Assembly: GCA_964017145.1 (NCBI GenBank)
Contig: OZ024850.1
Coordinates: 2,705,618 to 2,769,617, forward strand
DNA: 64,000 bases
DNA from: Agrocybe praecox
Lineage: Eukaryota; Basidiomycota; Agaricomycetes; Agaricales; Agrocybaceae
Direction of reading: 5' to 3'
How positions within the stretch are numbered: position 1 is the first letter of the stretch; the number at the start of each line of letters is the position of its first letter. Made by a program: the position numbers and the translations under genes. Shown here one piece after another: positions 26,601 through 40,900 of the stretch. Under the pieces are notes generated by a model. The model saw nothing but the letters and a program-made list of their open reading frames with translations. It made no database searches and had not been told where the DNA came from.

Positions 26601-29600
26601 TTGGAAACAACGTTCGGCAATCCAGGCAGAACTAGAAAGACGATCGTATCTGCATTGGTTCGAGTGAAGCAAAACTAGATGAAACGCACGTGTGGACGTC
26701 CAACGCAGCGAAAATGTCGTCAAGCAGGAGAACCTGAGCTCGAGAATATATTGCCCTTGCAAGAGTGACCCTTGCCTGCTACAATTTAATAAAACAATCA
26801 TGGAATATAGTACAATGATTTACCTTTTGCCCGCCACTGACGTATTTGTATCGAAGGGTTAATTATAGACGATCGTCTCGAGAGATTGCCGCACTTACCT
26901 CAGGGTTAAACCCCTTTCTCCGACTTCGGTCATATCTCCTGCTTCAAACATTTGAAGATCTTGTTCGAGAGCGCATTGGTGGAGTACTATCACGGCTTGA
27001 TGTTAAACACACACACACAAGAATGCACAATGTATGGACTAACCTTTGTCATAGCGTTCCTGGTCGAAAGTTGAGCCAAAGAGGATATTATCGCGTATGG
27101 TGGCATTCTCAACCCAGGACTCCTGTGCAGCGTACGCTACACCACCTTCACGAGGAAGATTATACCATGAATCAGCGTGTGATGGTATGAAGTGCATTTC
27201 ACCTGTAAAGCCGTTAATGACGAGTATAGATTATAACAGTCAAGACAAACCAAGTAGGGCCATTAGCATTGACGTCTTCCCGGAACCACTACGTAAGAGG
27301 TGAGTAAGAGTACGTGAATTAGGCCATGTGGAGATGCGTACGTGGGACCCACAATCAGATTGATCCCTGGTGATTTGAACATCAACTCCCCTTCGACAAA
27401 AAGCCTGAATTGTCGACTGGGTGTATCCAAAGCAGGGTCTGCCTCTTCAACACTCCACGAGAACTTGGCGTTATTAAATCCAATTGAATCATCTGGATGT
27501 CGCTCTCGTTGCTCTGCCACTAGAATAGCAGACTCGGGAGTCTCTCCTGGTGAAGATGTGTACGAGTCAAGGAGTTCGGAATTCTTCACGAAGTCATTCA
27601 GGCGATCTATCGATACCTTGCCTATAGTGATGGTGAGCACCACAGGGATAGTAGTCTTTGAATAGAGTTGATGTTTTTACCTTGGACAACCAAAGGTATT
27701 CTCCAAGATAGCCTCTCGAGTTGTGTTCGCAACATCGAGAAAACGGCCATACTTGAAAATATTTTCGACGCTAAGGACGCTGAGTCAATTCAATGCAGAC
27801 ATACGAGAGTCAGACGTACCGTTCAGCTCCTTTTTCATTATCAAAGTGTATGTAAGGTACGTGATTAACGTAGTCGTTGTTGGAATCAGAGTCCTGTGAG
27901 TGATCAGAGAGTGAAACATATATACGATTATTTTGATAGGTAAAATTGAGAAGACGCTTACGTGAAGGTAGAGTTGTTTAGCCTGATTAGCTAGGCCATT
28001 CCGTATTTCATCTTCATACGAAATTTCTCGACATAGATCAATAGAGCTCACCATCCATTTCCAAAGGTAACCCAATTCTTCCTCTCGTTTATCTTCCAGG
28101 CGCTTACCCATCTTCCTTTCCCATCCAAACATTTTTATCATGCGTAAGACGCTCAACGCTGGTCATTCCAAGATGTTAGTATGTATACGTACTTATCAAG
28201 CGAGAGGGAAAAACCTTCGGTTATCGTTTGGACTCTGGCGTCTGTCTATAATGATGACGTCGGAGTTTACACGGCGTTCAGCACTGATCCGCTCGAATCA
28301 CGTACCTTTCCCATTTTGGCCTTTTGGATATCACTCATCCTCTTGTTAAATGCTTGCTGTAATGGAAAGAACAAAAATGTCGCTGATACGCCAACAATGG
28401 CACTTTCGAGAGCTGATCAGCTGATACGCGCCACAGAATCTAGGGCAAAGTGCGAACCTCCAACCGAATAACTGGTACAAAAATATAATGGCAAGAATAG
28501 TTTGGAGGGGAATCTGAATAACTATTCAAAGGAATGTTGGTATAGCGCCGTAATCGTCATGTAACAATTGAACACTCACAGAGGTTCAAGAAATCAAGTC
28601 CACCCGTGATGTTGGCCAAATCCGACGTGACTAGATTATTTATTGCTCCTAGGTTATGTGTTGTTCCTTTTTGCTTGGTCCCTGCTGCCGTGAAAATTGT
28701 CATGAGAGCCTCCTACAAAGTACGAATAAGTAAACAGAATTACCAATGTTTTCCCGATTAGCGGCGGTCGACTTTTTCTCGGTTTCTGCCTTGACTCTAA
28801 CGCGCAAGCTATGATCAAACACTAGTTGGGTGCAAAGAGCTTCCAGTTGAACACGAATCACACAATTGTTCAATAGCATCCATTGCTCGCCTATGGACTG
28901 CAAGATGGGTCCGACGAAGAGCATAGATATCCATACCCATGGTCGAATTAAAGACTTATCGTCTGGGCCTTTTTCCAAGTATCTAAATGTAGTATTAGCG
29001 ATAATACAAGTAAAGGAGGAGGATGATACAAACTCAAGAGTTTTATTTAGACTGTAAGGAGCAACAAAGCTGAACCCTCCGATTAAAAATAAAACGATGG
29101 CTATAATAATGTACTCCCGGCCTTCGTGTGCCGTATGTTAGATTTTCGAAGTTGGGCGGTGATTTAGGTACTTACGAAAGTGATACAACAATCCATATAG
29201 TACATGGCTATACTTCGATCCTTGGAATGGGTCTATATGCTGCAGTGAACGCCGGCTCTGAGAATGGCACATGTCATTTCGTAAATGGGCAAACACGTAC
29301 TGGGAACGCGGTCGCCACCTGGTACCGTGATGAATCGGCATCCGACAGAGGTGGAAGTTTCTCGCAGGGCAAATGAGGGACCTTGTATGCCGCGAGGACA
29401 ACATGATCTATGTATGAGAAGGTGACTCTTGAAAGCCAGGATGCTGTTTGTTCTGGGTTGGGAATGGGCATCGGGTGCTGTTCTCTTTCGTTAAACAAAT
29501 GTTCGCTATTTGTGATTCATACACACCTGCGGGTCCACAGGTATGTACGGCCGAGGGCTAGTTAGAGGTATAACGATAGCTATACCAGCAAGGACAGCTA

Positions 29601-30292
29601 TCTTAATCCATAACAAGTGGCCTTCTGCGCTGTCTGCTGGCACTCGGTCGTAAGTCGCCAGGGGCCATAAGTCGCGGTATGTATACACCACAAAGGCTAA
29701 AAGGAGGAGAATCATATTGTGCCATCCGGCCATCCTTCCCCATTTCTTTGATACAAGTGAGATAAGGGACAGTACAGAAGCATATGCCTACTCAAATAAG
29801 CCAAAAATATGAAGATAACGCGTGGATGTACACTCACGAAGGTGATGATAATCCCGTACCGAGAACAGCTGGGTTTAGCATCTTGAAAAATGGACAGACA
29901 AAGTAGCGCAGCTGATCCCACAAGGTGAGCTATCATGAATACGACTATGCTTGCACCACCATGAAAATCGATCATGTCACCGACCCTTCCCTTGCGCGTC
30001 TGTCCATCCTCTTCAAGTGGTGTATTCGGTGCGTCACTGGGTGCACGAGGCGACTTGTTCGACTTGGTCGATCTTAGTTGCTTTGACGCGACATAGCCTA
30101 GTAGTGCGACTGCAGATAGACAGGAAGACGCAAACAGCAGAAGGAACGGGTCCAACAATACCAGGTTTCTAATTAACTCACTGTGAGACGAAAAAAGGCT
30201 CGAATATGGCTCGAAGGAAAGGCTTACCGAGATGTGCAAATGTGAGACGGCAGTGCGTCTGGCCTGAGAGTCAGACGTAAAAGCGTCTCCAT
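23674..30292 (-). CDS. ABC transporter, ABCC/MRP type, copy A
   Basis: A full-length transporter of roughly 1,400 codons cut into about 35 exons. Order from the N-terminus: a TMD0 of about five helices, TMD1, NBD1, TMD2, NBD2. The first exon starts M-E-T-L-L-R-L-T-L (30292) and joins to E-L-I-R-N-L. NBD1 has Walker A G-P-T-G-S-G-K-T-S, signature L-S-G-G-Q-K (microexon 26824-26836) and Walker B L-L-L-D-D, with Asp where the catalytic Glu is expected, as is normal in MRPs. NBD2 has G-R-T-G-S-G-K-S-S, signature N-L-S-V-G-E-R-Q and L-L-I-L-D-E joined to a 15-nt exon A-T-S-A-I (24102-24116). The last exon ends [10 protein letters not shown] and stops at 23674. It is the most divergent of the four copies and lacks the long linker inside TMD1. 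MRPs export glutathione or other conjugates across the vacuolar or plasma membrane; the substrate here is unknown. Confidence 0.92.
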
Positions 30293-30649
30293 ATGTATCA
30301 GCTATAGAGACTGAGTGAACCGTCGAGTTGATTTTGAGGTAACGGCCGTGTTTAAAATGTGCTAATCCAAGGAGGTTTTGCTTTTATTGCTTTACCTCAC
30401 AGCATCAGCGGCTGTACACTTATGCCCATTGGTTGATAGTTACGAGATAGAACCCCGGTCTCGGACAACGCGCCATTTTACTTAAAATTAACTTAAATGT
30501 CAACAGAAAAAATCACGTGGGAAGTAATCGATATCTATAAATAGACCCCAAAACCAGGATTAATCGATAATCATTGAACAACATATATTTACTCTCTTTT
30601 TGCTTCATTTCACTATTCAGTCAACAAGGGAAACGTATATTCGCTGTTT
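30293..30649. other. Spacer between ABC copies A and B
   Basis: 357 bases between the start of copy A and the stop of copy B, so it must contain the copy A promoter. An AT-rich palindromic ctataaatag lies near 30535, about 240 nt upstream of the ATG. This is too far for a confident core promoter call. Confidence 0.5.
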
Positions 30650-33600
30650 TTAATCAGTTGAATATTTCTCTTTCGTCGTTTCATACAGAGATTCTTTATC
30701 TCGACTTTCATCCACCAAAGCCTTAAATAAGCTTCCGTCTTTCTGGAGAAGATGAAAGGGGCTATCGAATTCAACCTATATCATATCATGGTGGAGTTAG
30801 TTTTGAACATTAATTTAAACAGGGGATAAATCAACTTACCATGCGACCATCCTCAAGTACCATCTAATTTAAGAGAATGATGAAAATCAAAACCTCAATG
30901 AGCAATGTATCGACTCACAATTTTATCGGCATCCATGATAGTCTGTAAGCGATGAGCAACAGTAATCACAGTAACATCAGGTGCCAGATTATTGCGCAAC
31001 GTTGTCTGAATCACAGCATCGGTCTTGTAATCTACATTGCATGACAAGTTAAAAAACCCTTATTCGGAACATAGCCTTTACCACGTACCAATCGCAGAGG
31101 TGGCTGTAAGAAGAGGATTAGGTATTTTGTCGGAAGATGATTATAGGCCTAACTCACCCTCATCAAGAATGAGTAGTTTACTTCTACGAACCATCGCTCG
31201 AGCAAGCGCGATGATTTGCTTCTCCCCCACAGATAGGTTACTTCCACTAGCCGATACATTACTATCGAGTGTGACACGAGCGTGTCCCTCCTCATCTTGT
31301 AAGCTGAATAATCCAGCGGATCGGAGAGCATCATTAAGCGTAGAATCGTCGTGTTGTTCGAACGGATCTAGGTTTCGCCGTAGGGTGCCTAAGTATAGTT
31401 ATCAGTACGGTCGCTTCATGCCCTCTGGGAAACTGCATACCACTGATTAACTCCGGCTAAAGGTTTATGAATTAGAACACATCCAACGCAGTAAAGCAAG
31501 CTTCTTGTACTCACACTTTGCGGTATGATGGTTATGTTTGACCGAAGAGCATCCAAGTTCAGGGAATCTGTACGAATCCCATCGAAATACACATATCCCT
31601 CCGTCAAGATGCATCGCAGCAATGCCAGAGTCAATGAACTCTAAAGGGATCATAAGCTATGGGATGATAATGCAACAAAAACGCGATCTACTTTTCCACT
31701 CCCAGTCCGTCCAACTGCTCAAATGATTAGGCAAGGTAAGATCATTGAGAGTTTCAGTCACATACCTATGCCGATACGTTGCCCAGATTCAAGGCTAAAT
31801 GATACATTGTGGAGGACATAGGGTCCATCACGCGAATAGCGCGCCGACAGATTCTCGACGACGATATTGCCACTGGTAGGCCAAGCAGCAGGCGGCTTTC
31901 CATCTTCAGTTGGTAGGGGCTCATGATCAATATCGATGTACCCTTGAATACGTTCGAGACTGCGTCGCATAACGATGAGAAATATGTTTTCGACAAATAA
32001 ACATTAGAATAACTACCTATTGGCCCGCACTTCGAATTCGTTAAAGAATCTCACCCACCACAAGATCATCGAACAGAATTCGCTTGCTAAGGCCAGAGCA
32101 AATCCTGTGTTAGCCGAACCGATGCTATTACCATAAACGAGGTATGATGCCACAGCCATTGTGAAAAGGCTGCCGAGAATGCTAATACGAATAGAGATCC
32201 ATCGATTCAAGTTGTACGATATCCTAGATATCCTAAGAAGAGCGTCATTCCGCCTTATGGACTCGTTCGCGTACGCGGTGTGTACGCCATACGCACGAAG
32301 GGACACTAAGGACATCAGCGTCAACATGCAATTTCTGTTTTTTTTTTGTAGTATAAACATACCTATTCCAGCAATAGCAGCACTAATGTGCCCTATAACA
32401 GGCGCGCGAGCGTTGCTAAGAATGCAAATCGTCAGAAAGGCAACTTCGGTTTGTCGAATACAAGACAAACCTCATTTCACGCTTAACAGATAATTGCGCT
32501 TTCAGATATATGTTTCCCAGGAAAAGCCCAAGCACTGCAATAGCAAGACCTGGAATCAAGCAAAGAGGAGCAAAGAGTATGATAACCCCGACATTGATGA
32601 CCATGCCGATAGCTATACTAGTCAAGTAAAGAAATATGTTCGGAACAGAACCATCGACATCGCGCATGTCCTGTGTACAACGGGTAATGATGCGTGCAGC
32701 TGGAGTTTCGTCAAGCCATCTGGATGATATATCAGTACATTTCGGTAGGTTTTAGAAAAGGATCGCGAGTAACCTTAGTGTGCTCGATAAGATTGAGTCA
32801 ATCAGGGCGGCATTAATACTCCTCGACGCTCGCATGGTGCCTGTGACGTAAAGAAGATTGAAAGACGTGTTCATGAGCATCGTACCCAGGACAATTGAGG
32901 TATAAAGCGACAGATAACTAGATACATATTAGTCAATAATTTGGATTATAACCAAAGAGTCGACTTACAATGCCACTGGAACATCCGAAGGATCGTGCGT
33001 CTCATACTGTGATCCCCAATGCCCCAGGAACCAGGTCTGGGATGTACGAATTGAATCTGAGAGCAAGAATCCTCCAATCCAGAGGGAAAAGAAGACTATT
33101 GGATGATTTCCCCCGAGACTGGAAAAAAACAGTTTATAGGAATTCCATGTTACGTGACCTTCTACAATTTCTTCTGCGACGACAAGTTTGCCATCAGCGG
33201 GCGCTTCCTTTTTTGACAGTGGTGGGACTTCCTGATTTGCGACTTCTAGTTCTTCTTGCATAATTTCAGCTTCATGGGCCAGCGTTGGATCTGCGCCTAG
33301 TATTTCTGCAATGTCTGTCCTTTGAGATCGAACAGTGCCATTTTGTGCAACGCAAACAATGAAACTTGCAAGTGGGGCAAGAAGAGGAATATTGTGGGTC
33401 TATTTCATATTTTGGTAAGCTATTTCGCTTGAATGATCAGTCAAACTAACCACAAGTATAATCGTGCGCCCATTGACAAGATCTCCTCTGAAGCATTTGC
33501 CAACGATCCAGATAGACCTGTGGGAGTCATATCAGCACATTTGATCAGTGCACAGGTAATGTATCATACGTACGTGTGCACATCAAGGGCGGCTAGAACG

Positions 33601-36600
33601 TCGTCCAGCAGAAGGATACTCGCCTTTGAGTAAACTGCCCGAGCTAGGGTGACACGCGCCTGGCAAATATGTTAATTTTTGGTTCTGAAATAGAAAATAA
33701 AATATGCCTCACCTTTTGTCCTCCGCTACAGTAACAAGACAAATCACCGTCAATATGGATGTGAGGCGACCCATCGAGTACATGGGTATCTACTTACCTG
33801 AGGGTGATACCCTTCTCTCCTATTTCTGTAGCATCGCCTGCGCTGAACAGCTCAAGGTCCCTCTCGAGCGCGCATTGATATAAGACTATGGTGTTCGGTT
33901 ATCCCGCGCCTCAATACTTTTTACGAACTTACCTTTGCGATACCTTATCTCGTCATAAGGCGATCCAAACAAGATATTTTCACGGAACGTATCGTTCTGC
34001 ACCCAGGACTCCTGTGCAGCGTAAGCGATACCTTTTTCCCTGGGAAGGTTGAACCAAGATTCTGCGGATGAAGGAACGAAATGCATTTCGCCTTTTGCGT
34101 ATTCCATCAATATTCATGTAATCGTACCATTACGTCGAATACGTACCCAGTAATGCCATGAGAATAGAAGTCTTCCCACTACCACTGAATTGCGTACCGC
34201 ACATCAAAACGGCATGTATCTAATAATTGTCATGAAACTCACGTTGGTCCAATGATAAGGTTTATACATTCAGGCTTGAAGATGACTTCATCACTTATGC
34301 GCAGCTTGAACGGTTTTCGAGAGGTCGATGGTGAACTTGGGATTCCCTCTGGATGATTAGAATCGCGATGCCACATAAACGTCGCATCTCTGAACCCAAT
34401 CATGTCATGATTAGGTGGTACACTAACGGCCTGGTGGATTGACGAGTCTGAAGTTTCCGTTAATGAGTCTAATAACTCAGTCTCTTGCAAGAATTTCGTC
34501 AAACGATCAAGAGAGACCTTCCCTGAAATATCATAGATTTCAATATCTAGACCCTTGATATCGCTATTCGCGCTCGACTCACCTTGCATGGTCACGGAGA
34601 TTCTATTCGAAACGCTATACAGTTGAGACCGTAGGATAGAGAAGACTGACATTGACGAGAAAAGAGTAGATGCTGAATACGACGATGGAAGAATATATAT
34701 CAATCGAAAAATAAACTTTCTTATCCACCTCAAAGACCTACGCGTAAGACTTTTTTGCATGATTAGTGTATATGTCGCAAAGGTGGAGACCATAGTAATT
34801 GTCGGAATAATGGACCTGAAAGCCCTTCAGTCATAAATGAGGTCAACGATCGAAATACACCCACGTTGCAAGGTTGGTAATAGATTCTAAAACCTGACAG
34901 CAGTCGAATCCGTCATCGACTGAGAGACCCTTACCGGGAAGTAAAGAAATACCTTAAGCTTCCAAACTGCACGTAACTCGTCATCTCTTCCGTCCTGTAG
35001 TCTCTGAGACATTCGACCTTCCCAACCGAATAGCTTCACCATGCGTAGTACACCAAGGACTAGGAAAGTTAAGGAAAAATGTGAGGATATTTCAGGGCCA
35101 CATGAATACCTCAAACACACCTTCGGTCACATCTTGAACCCTAGCATCCGTCTGAAAACTAACTTAGAAACCTCAGTCATCAGTTGGACTATTGTGACCC
35201 TCACCATTTTCATTCGCCTTTTCTGTACGTCTTGCAGCAGCTTAGCTGCGTATCCGGGGACAGGCAGAAGAGAGACCATCACCCCAATTCCGACAAACGT
35301 GCTAGAAGCAGTCAGTGAGAAAGTGTTGGCCGCAACTTCAATTTAAAATTTCCTCACCTCCATCCAAGTATTCGATATAGAAAGAACGTACTCAAACCAA
35401 TTTTCAATGGGATAACCAAAACTAAATACGCCCAGTAAATGTCAGGGATTTGCCAGACAAGAAACTTGGACTGAACTGAGCTCAATAAAATCAACGCCAT
35501 CGATGATGTTGATCAAGTCGGTAGTAGCCAGATTGTTGATCTTCCCAATGAGGTTCGAGTCCTTTTTAGGTGAGGCATTCTTCTGTGGCTGCACGCTTGG
35601 AGGTATGATTGATTTCTGTTTGCCCTTTCCCCTTGACAAAGTTTCAGTTTTTGCGCTATCTTGGCTCGGTGTTCTTTCATCATTCGCGTTCTCATTCGAG
35701 CCGCTATTAGTGGAAGCTGTTGTTGAAGTAGCGGCAATGGTACTACTTCCGGAGTCATCGTTTTCTGTTGGGGAAGCACCGTGATCGGCACTATCAATGA
35801 TTTCGTTCTGCTTCAAATCATCGTTCGCTTCAGCTACGAATCGGATGCGAAGGCTGTGTTCGAACACCAGCTGAGTAATCAGGGCTTGGATGTGAACCAT
35901 GGTCCTGGATGCGATATAATTATACCATTGGGAGAGGATTGCTGTAAAGGTCGGTCCAAGGAACATGAAAAGGATCCAGAACCAAGGGCGGATCGTCGCT
36001 CGCTCTCCTCTGGTCTCCATGTAACTATAGTCGTAGGATAGGGCGGTCAATTTTAATTCGAAAGTTAAATGCTTTAGCTTACTTGAGAATGCGATTTATA
36101 GCAATGGGGTGAAAAAATCCGGAAAGACTCTGACCCACATTTGAAAGAGCTAGAAGGCTGTATTCGAATCCTGCTCGCAGACGACGACAATGGTTCTCAT
36201 TAATGCCACATTCGATTCGAACACATCTACTTACGAAAACTTTTCAGCAAACCAAAGAATAAATGCCGTTTCTTCGCTCCCTTATATGGATCGATATTCT
36301 GATGGTGGCACCATCGTCAATTGTTATTCTGATAATCACAACGTCACATACCGGAAAATGTTTTGAAAGAAGATTCTTAACATAATCAGTGTCAGGCGAT
36401 GGTGGTAACTGATCAGATTTTAGATGTGGCACCCGAGAGCCCAAGAATATGATAGGGTCGAGGTAGAAGTAAAACATGAAGGAAAATATCGAACAAGTTT
36501 GTTCGGAAATAGGAAACAGCATCGGGTTCTAGTGACATATGGTAAGTTTCTATTATTCCTAGTAGGTTCTCTCTGAACGTACCTTGGGATCGACAGGGAC

Positions 36601-37400
36601 ATAGCGTCTTGGAATGAACAGAGGCACATATACTGCGCCAACCACTAGAGCCGCCAATTTAATCCACAGGAAATTGCCATCGCGGGGTAGGTCTTTCGGA
36701 CTTTCGGTGTACGTCGCCAGAGGCCATAAATCTCTGTACACATAGATGGTCAAGGAGGATAACAAAACCACAGTGTTGCATCTTGTCGCGTAGGCTGTCC
36801 AACGAGTAAATGACATAGACGCAATTGCTAAGATAGCACAATAAAGCTGCAACGATGAGTTCAGAACACACATATACAGTACATCTGGAAGAGCAAGACT
36901 CACATATGTTAACATCACGAAGAGCTCTGGCCCCTGTCCGTATTTACCCAAGGATGATATAGACATTCCAAGTAATATGAGGCAACAAGCTAGACGCGCT
37001 AAGCTATAGCCAAAAATAACCCAGTCTCCACCCCCTTTTGAGCCGCGACTAAAGATGAGGTGAAAATTAGCGGGATTTGGAGTGTGCGGAAACTGCGTGT
37101 CATCGGCGATGTTTCGATCATCTTCTGGCCTCCCCTCTGGAGAGGAGTAAGCCTTTTCCCAGATGTTTGGGATGCAAATTATCAGTAGATGGATAATATG
37201 TATGCACGTAAGAAAGGCTGCGAGTGAAAAGGGGAAAATCAGGGATTCATTGAACGAACTGGGCACAAATTAGTAAATGCAGTTCACTCATAATGCAAAG
37301 ATTGTTTGGTCACGTACATCTTAATCCAGTCCCAAGTTCGCTCAAGCGTTGGAGTTGAAAGAAGAGCAGCCCTACCCCAGCTATAACTTGAGGTGCCCAT
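30650..37400 (-). CDS. ABC transporter, ABCC/MRP type, copy B
   Basis: Same layout and exon plan as copy A. Exon 1 starts [10 protein letters not shown] at 37400 and joins to [13 protein letters not shown]1 carries an extra loop of about 90 residues that is rich in Ser, Thr, Asp, Glu and Asn and ends in a Lys/Pro stretch before [15 protein letters not shown]1: T-G-S-G-K-T-S, S-G-G-Q-K in microexon 33713-33725, L-L-L-D-D. NBD2: G-R-T-G-S-G-K-S-S, P-E-L-I-S-G in microexon 31441-31456, [14 protein letters not shown] plus A-T-S-A-I in microexon 31089-31103. The protein ends [10 protein letters not shown] at 30650. All exons checked are in frame, so it appears functional. It sits 578 bp from copy C and 357 bp from copy A, head to tail, pointing to tandem duplication. 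Confidence 0.92.
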
Positions 37401-37978
37401 CGAGTAGAATGCCTCAGCGTGGTGGTACTATGAGCCAGAAAGAATGGTCTGTGAATTAGTGAATGGTGGCATGGGAAATGTCAGTAGGCGATAGCATACC
37501 GTGTGCGTACATAACTTATAGCTTCCCTCTTCTGATCAAAGACCAGAGTAATACTATTCTAATGATAGATGTCCACGACCACTAGATGTGTGTGCTAAAT
37601 AGTTGAATACTGGTTATCGTACGTAAATTTGAGGAATGATGTTGCAGCTGAGAGCGAGCTGGATTGATCACAGGTGCGTAAGCAGAGGTAGCGGCGGTAC
37701 AGGAGAGAAAAGGGTCGTGACACAGGAAACGCGATACGTCACACTCCCGTGCATCACATATTTGTAGCGCGGGTGCGCTCCGTCACGGCTGGCTTAAGCC
37801 TTCATGTCAATATAGTGATACTTCTATGTGCACTTTGCTGCAGTAAAGAATCTCGCGGCAGATAGATAGAATCCAGCCAAATTCAATCAGTACAATTCTA
37901 GACAGAGTTTGGCAATATTTACGACACCAAGCGTACCCTAGTCCCTGACACCTGTATCTATTCTTTTATATTAGAGTG
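37401..37978. other. Spacer between ABC copies B and C
   Basis: 578 bases that should hold the copy B promoter. No TATA box at a usual distance and no repeat were recognised. Confidence 0.5.
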
Positions 37979-40900
37979 TTACGATTTGGACGCCTTTTTC
38001 TCTGCCATAGAATACAAGGTTGCCCTATCCCCACTTTCGTCCACTAGAGCTTTCAACAAGCTACCTTCTTTATGCAAGAGGGATTGAGGTTGATCAAATT
38101 CGACCTGAAAGCACAGGCTTAAGATTTATATCGGACGCGACGAGTTATTACGAAAATGTTACCATATGACCATTGTCAAGGACCATCTATTTATAAAGGG
38201 TGAGCAGCTTTTCCTCGTAGGGTGCTTCACGCCGACTCACAATCTTATCCGCATCCATTATAGTTTGTAAACGATGAGCAACCGTAATGACCGTCACATC
38301 AGGAGCTAGTTTACTGCGCAAGGTCGTTTGAATCACGGCGTCAGTCTTGTAGTCTGCAAAAGAAGTATAAGTAAGTGATTCTTTTCAATATAGCAGATTA
38401 GACTGCATCACCGATTGCAGAAGTAGCTTCGAGACATATAGATATCAGAAAATGACACAAGAAATCAACGAACAAATTAAATACCTTCATCAAGAATAAG
38501 TAACTTGCTTCCACGAACCATTGCTCGTGCAAGCGCGATAATTTGTTTCTCTCCAACCGATAGATTACTGCCCCCAGAAGAGATCTTACTATCCAATGAC
38601 ACGCGTGCACGTCCCTCTTCGTCGTGAAGACTGAATAATCCCGCAGAGCGTAGGGCGTCATTCAGCGTAGCATCATCGTATTGTTCGAAAGGATCCAAGT
38701 TTCTTCGAAGAGTATCTACAATAGCATGACAAAATAATCAGCATATATGAATATTCGTATGAAGCTGAAGATACTGACCACTAATGAGCTCAGGCTAAGC
38801 ATACAACGTGTTGGATTAATTAATATGAACTTTCACAGAAAAACAAAACCGACTCACGCTTTGTGGTATAATTGTGATGTTCGATCTCAATGCGTCTAGG
38901 TTGAGTTTGTTCGTAGGTATTCCGTCAAAATATACCGTTCCCTCAGTCAAAATGCATCGTAACAGCGCAAGCGTCAAGGAGCTCTGATTGAAACTCTTGT
39001 CAGCCAATAAAAGCCAATCAAAATCATTAAGCCTACCTTTCCGCTCCCCGTTCGTCCGACTGACCATGGGCAATTTAGCTTTGATCGTACAAAATTTCAG
39101 AGCCACTCACCGATTCCAATGCGTTGTCCAGACTCCAGTCTGAATGAGATGTTATGCAGTATAGTCGGGCCACCTTTGGAGTACCGAGCTGAGAGATTTT
39201 CCACCACTATATTACCGCTTGTGGGCCATGCAGCTGGGGGCTTTCCTTCGTCGTTTGACTTGGGTTCGTGTTCGATGTCAATATAGCCTTGGATACGCTC
39301 CAGACTGGATATGCCGAATAAGCACCTGCCTAGTGGGTACAATGAGAACGAAAACAACTGTACGTACCTATTTGCCTGAACCTCTAACTCGTTATAAAAC
39401 CTGACCCACCAAAGGATCATAGTACAAAACTCAGTCGCGAAGGACAATGAGAACCCAGTATTAGCGGCGCCGATACTATGACCATAAACCAAGTATGTCG
39501 CCAGCGCGCTCGTAAAGATGCTTCCTAAAATAATCATCCTGATCGCAATCCATCTGTTCAGGTTATAGGAAATGCGAAATACGCGAAGGTAGAAATCGGT
39601 ACGCTGAGCGGACTCTTTTGTAAACGGAATTTGAGCGCCGTATGCACGCAAAGACACTAGGGTAGTGATAGAATAAGTATATCATACGTGATACTACCTA
39701 TAAGATGGCTTACCGATCCCCGATATTGCCGCGCTGAAATGTGCTAGTACTGGTGCACGCGCATTGCTGATAAGCAAAACAAATTATTGCGTTGAGATAT
39801 AGAATCGTTTCGTTTACAAATCACTCACCTAGTTTCTCGTTTAACAGAGAGCTGCGCCTTCATATATATGTTTCCAAGATAGAGTCCAAGCATCGCAATA
39901 ATAAGGGCGGGAAGCAAAAACAATGGCGTAAAGATAAAGATCACCCCAACTTTTATTATCATCCCGACAACTATGTTGCTCAAAACGAGGAAAGAATTGG
40001 CAACGGGTCCATCGACGTCACGTATATCCTGGGTGCATCTTGTGATAATGCGAGCGGTCGGTGTTTCGTCAAGCCACCTACAGTGAGTATTATGTCAATG
40101 AAAAGTAACTCAGGAGTAGTAGGATCCGATATACTTGCCTAAGCGTACTTGACAGGACTGATTCGATCAAGGCAGTATTGATTTTTCTAGACGCACGCAT
40201 AGTACCGCTCACAAACAAGATATACGAACCTGTGTCCAAAAGCATCGTCCCGAGCACGACAGATGTGTAGATGCCGAGGTAGCTATGAAAGTCTCGTTGT
40301 ATCAGAGGTTCGATAATTGAGTCGCAAAAAGGACTTACAATGCTACTGGCACTTCTGATGGCTCGTGCGTCTCATACTGGGTGCCCCATAGCCCCAAAAG
40401 CCAGATTTGGGATGCTTTTATTGCATCAGCGAATAGCCATGCAAAGACCCAAAGAAAATGAAAAAGGAAAGGATAGTCTCCACCCAATCCTGACAAGTAC
40501 AGTAGATAAGCTTTCCGGGATACACGCCCTTGGGCAATCTCCTCCGCTACGACCAGTTTACCGTCTGTAGGAGCTTCCTTCTTGGAAAGCTCTGGTATTT
40601 CTTGACCAGCAATTTCAAGTTCCTCCTTCATAATATCGGCTTCCTTTATGAGGGAAGTATCGCCCTCAAGAACCACATCTGCGTCCTGGCCTTGAGCCCG
40701 TATTGTGCCATCACGCCTAAGTGATACTATGAATCCGGCTATTGGAGCAAGCAATTGTATGTTGTGGGTCTGGCTTGGGTATGATTACATGACAGAAATT
40801 TATAAAGATTGCTTTCTTACCACAATCAAAACGGTACGCCCTTTAACGAGATCGCCACGAAAGCATTTGTTAACGATCCACACGGCCCTGCAAAAATGTG

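Noticed and set aside
28640..28740. Apparent frame break in TMD1 of ABC copy A
   Set aside because: Using the downstream acceptor CCTAG gives an intron of about 100 nt and restores E-N-I-G-A-I-N-N-L in frame.
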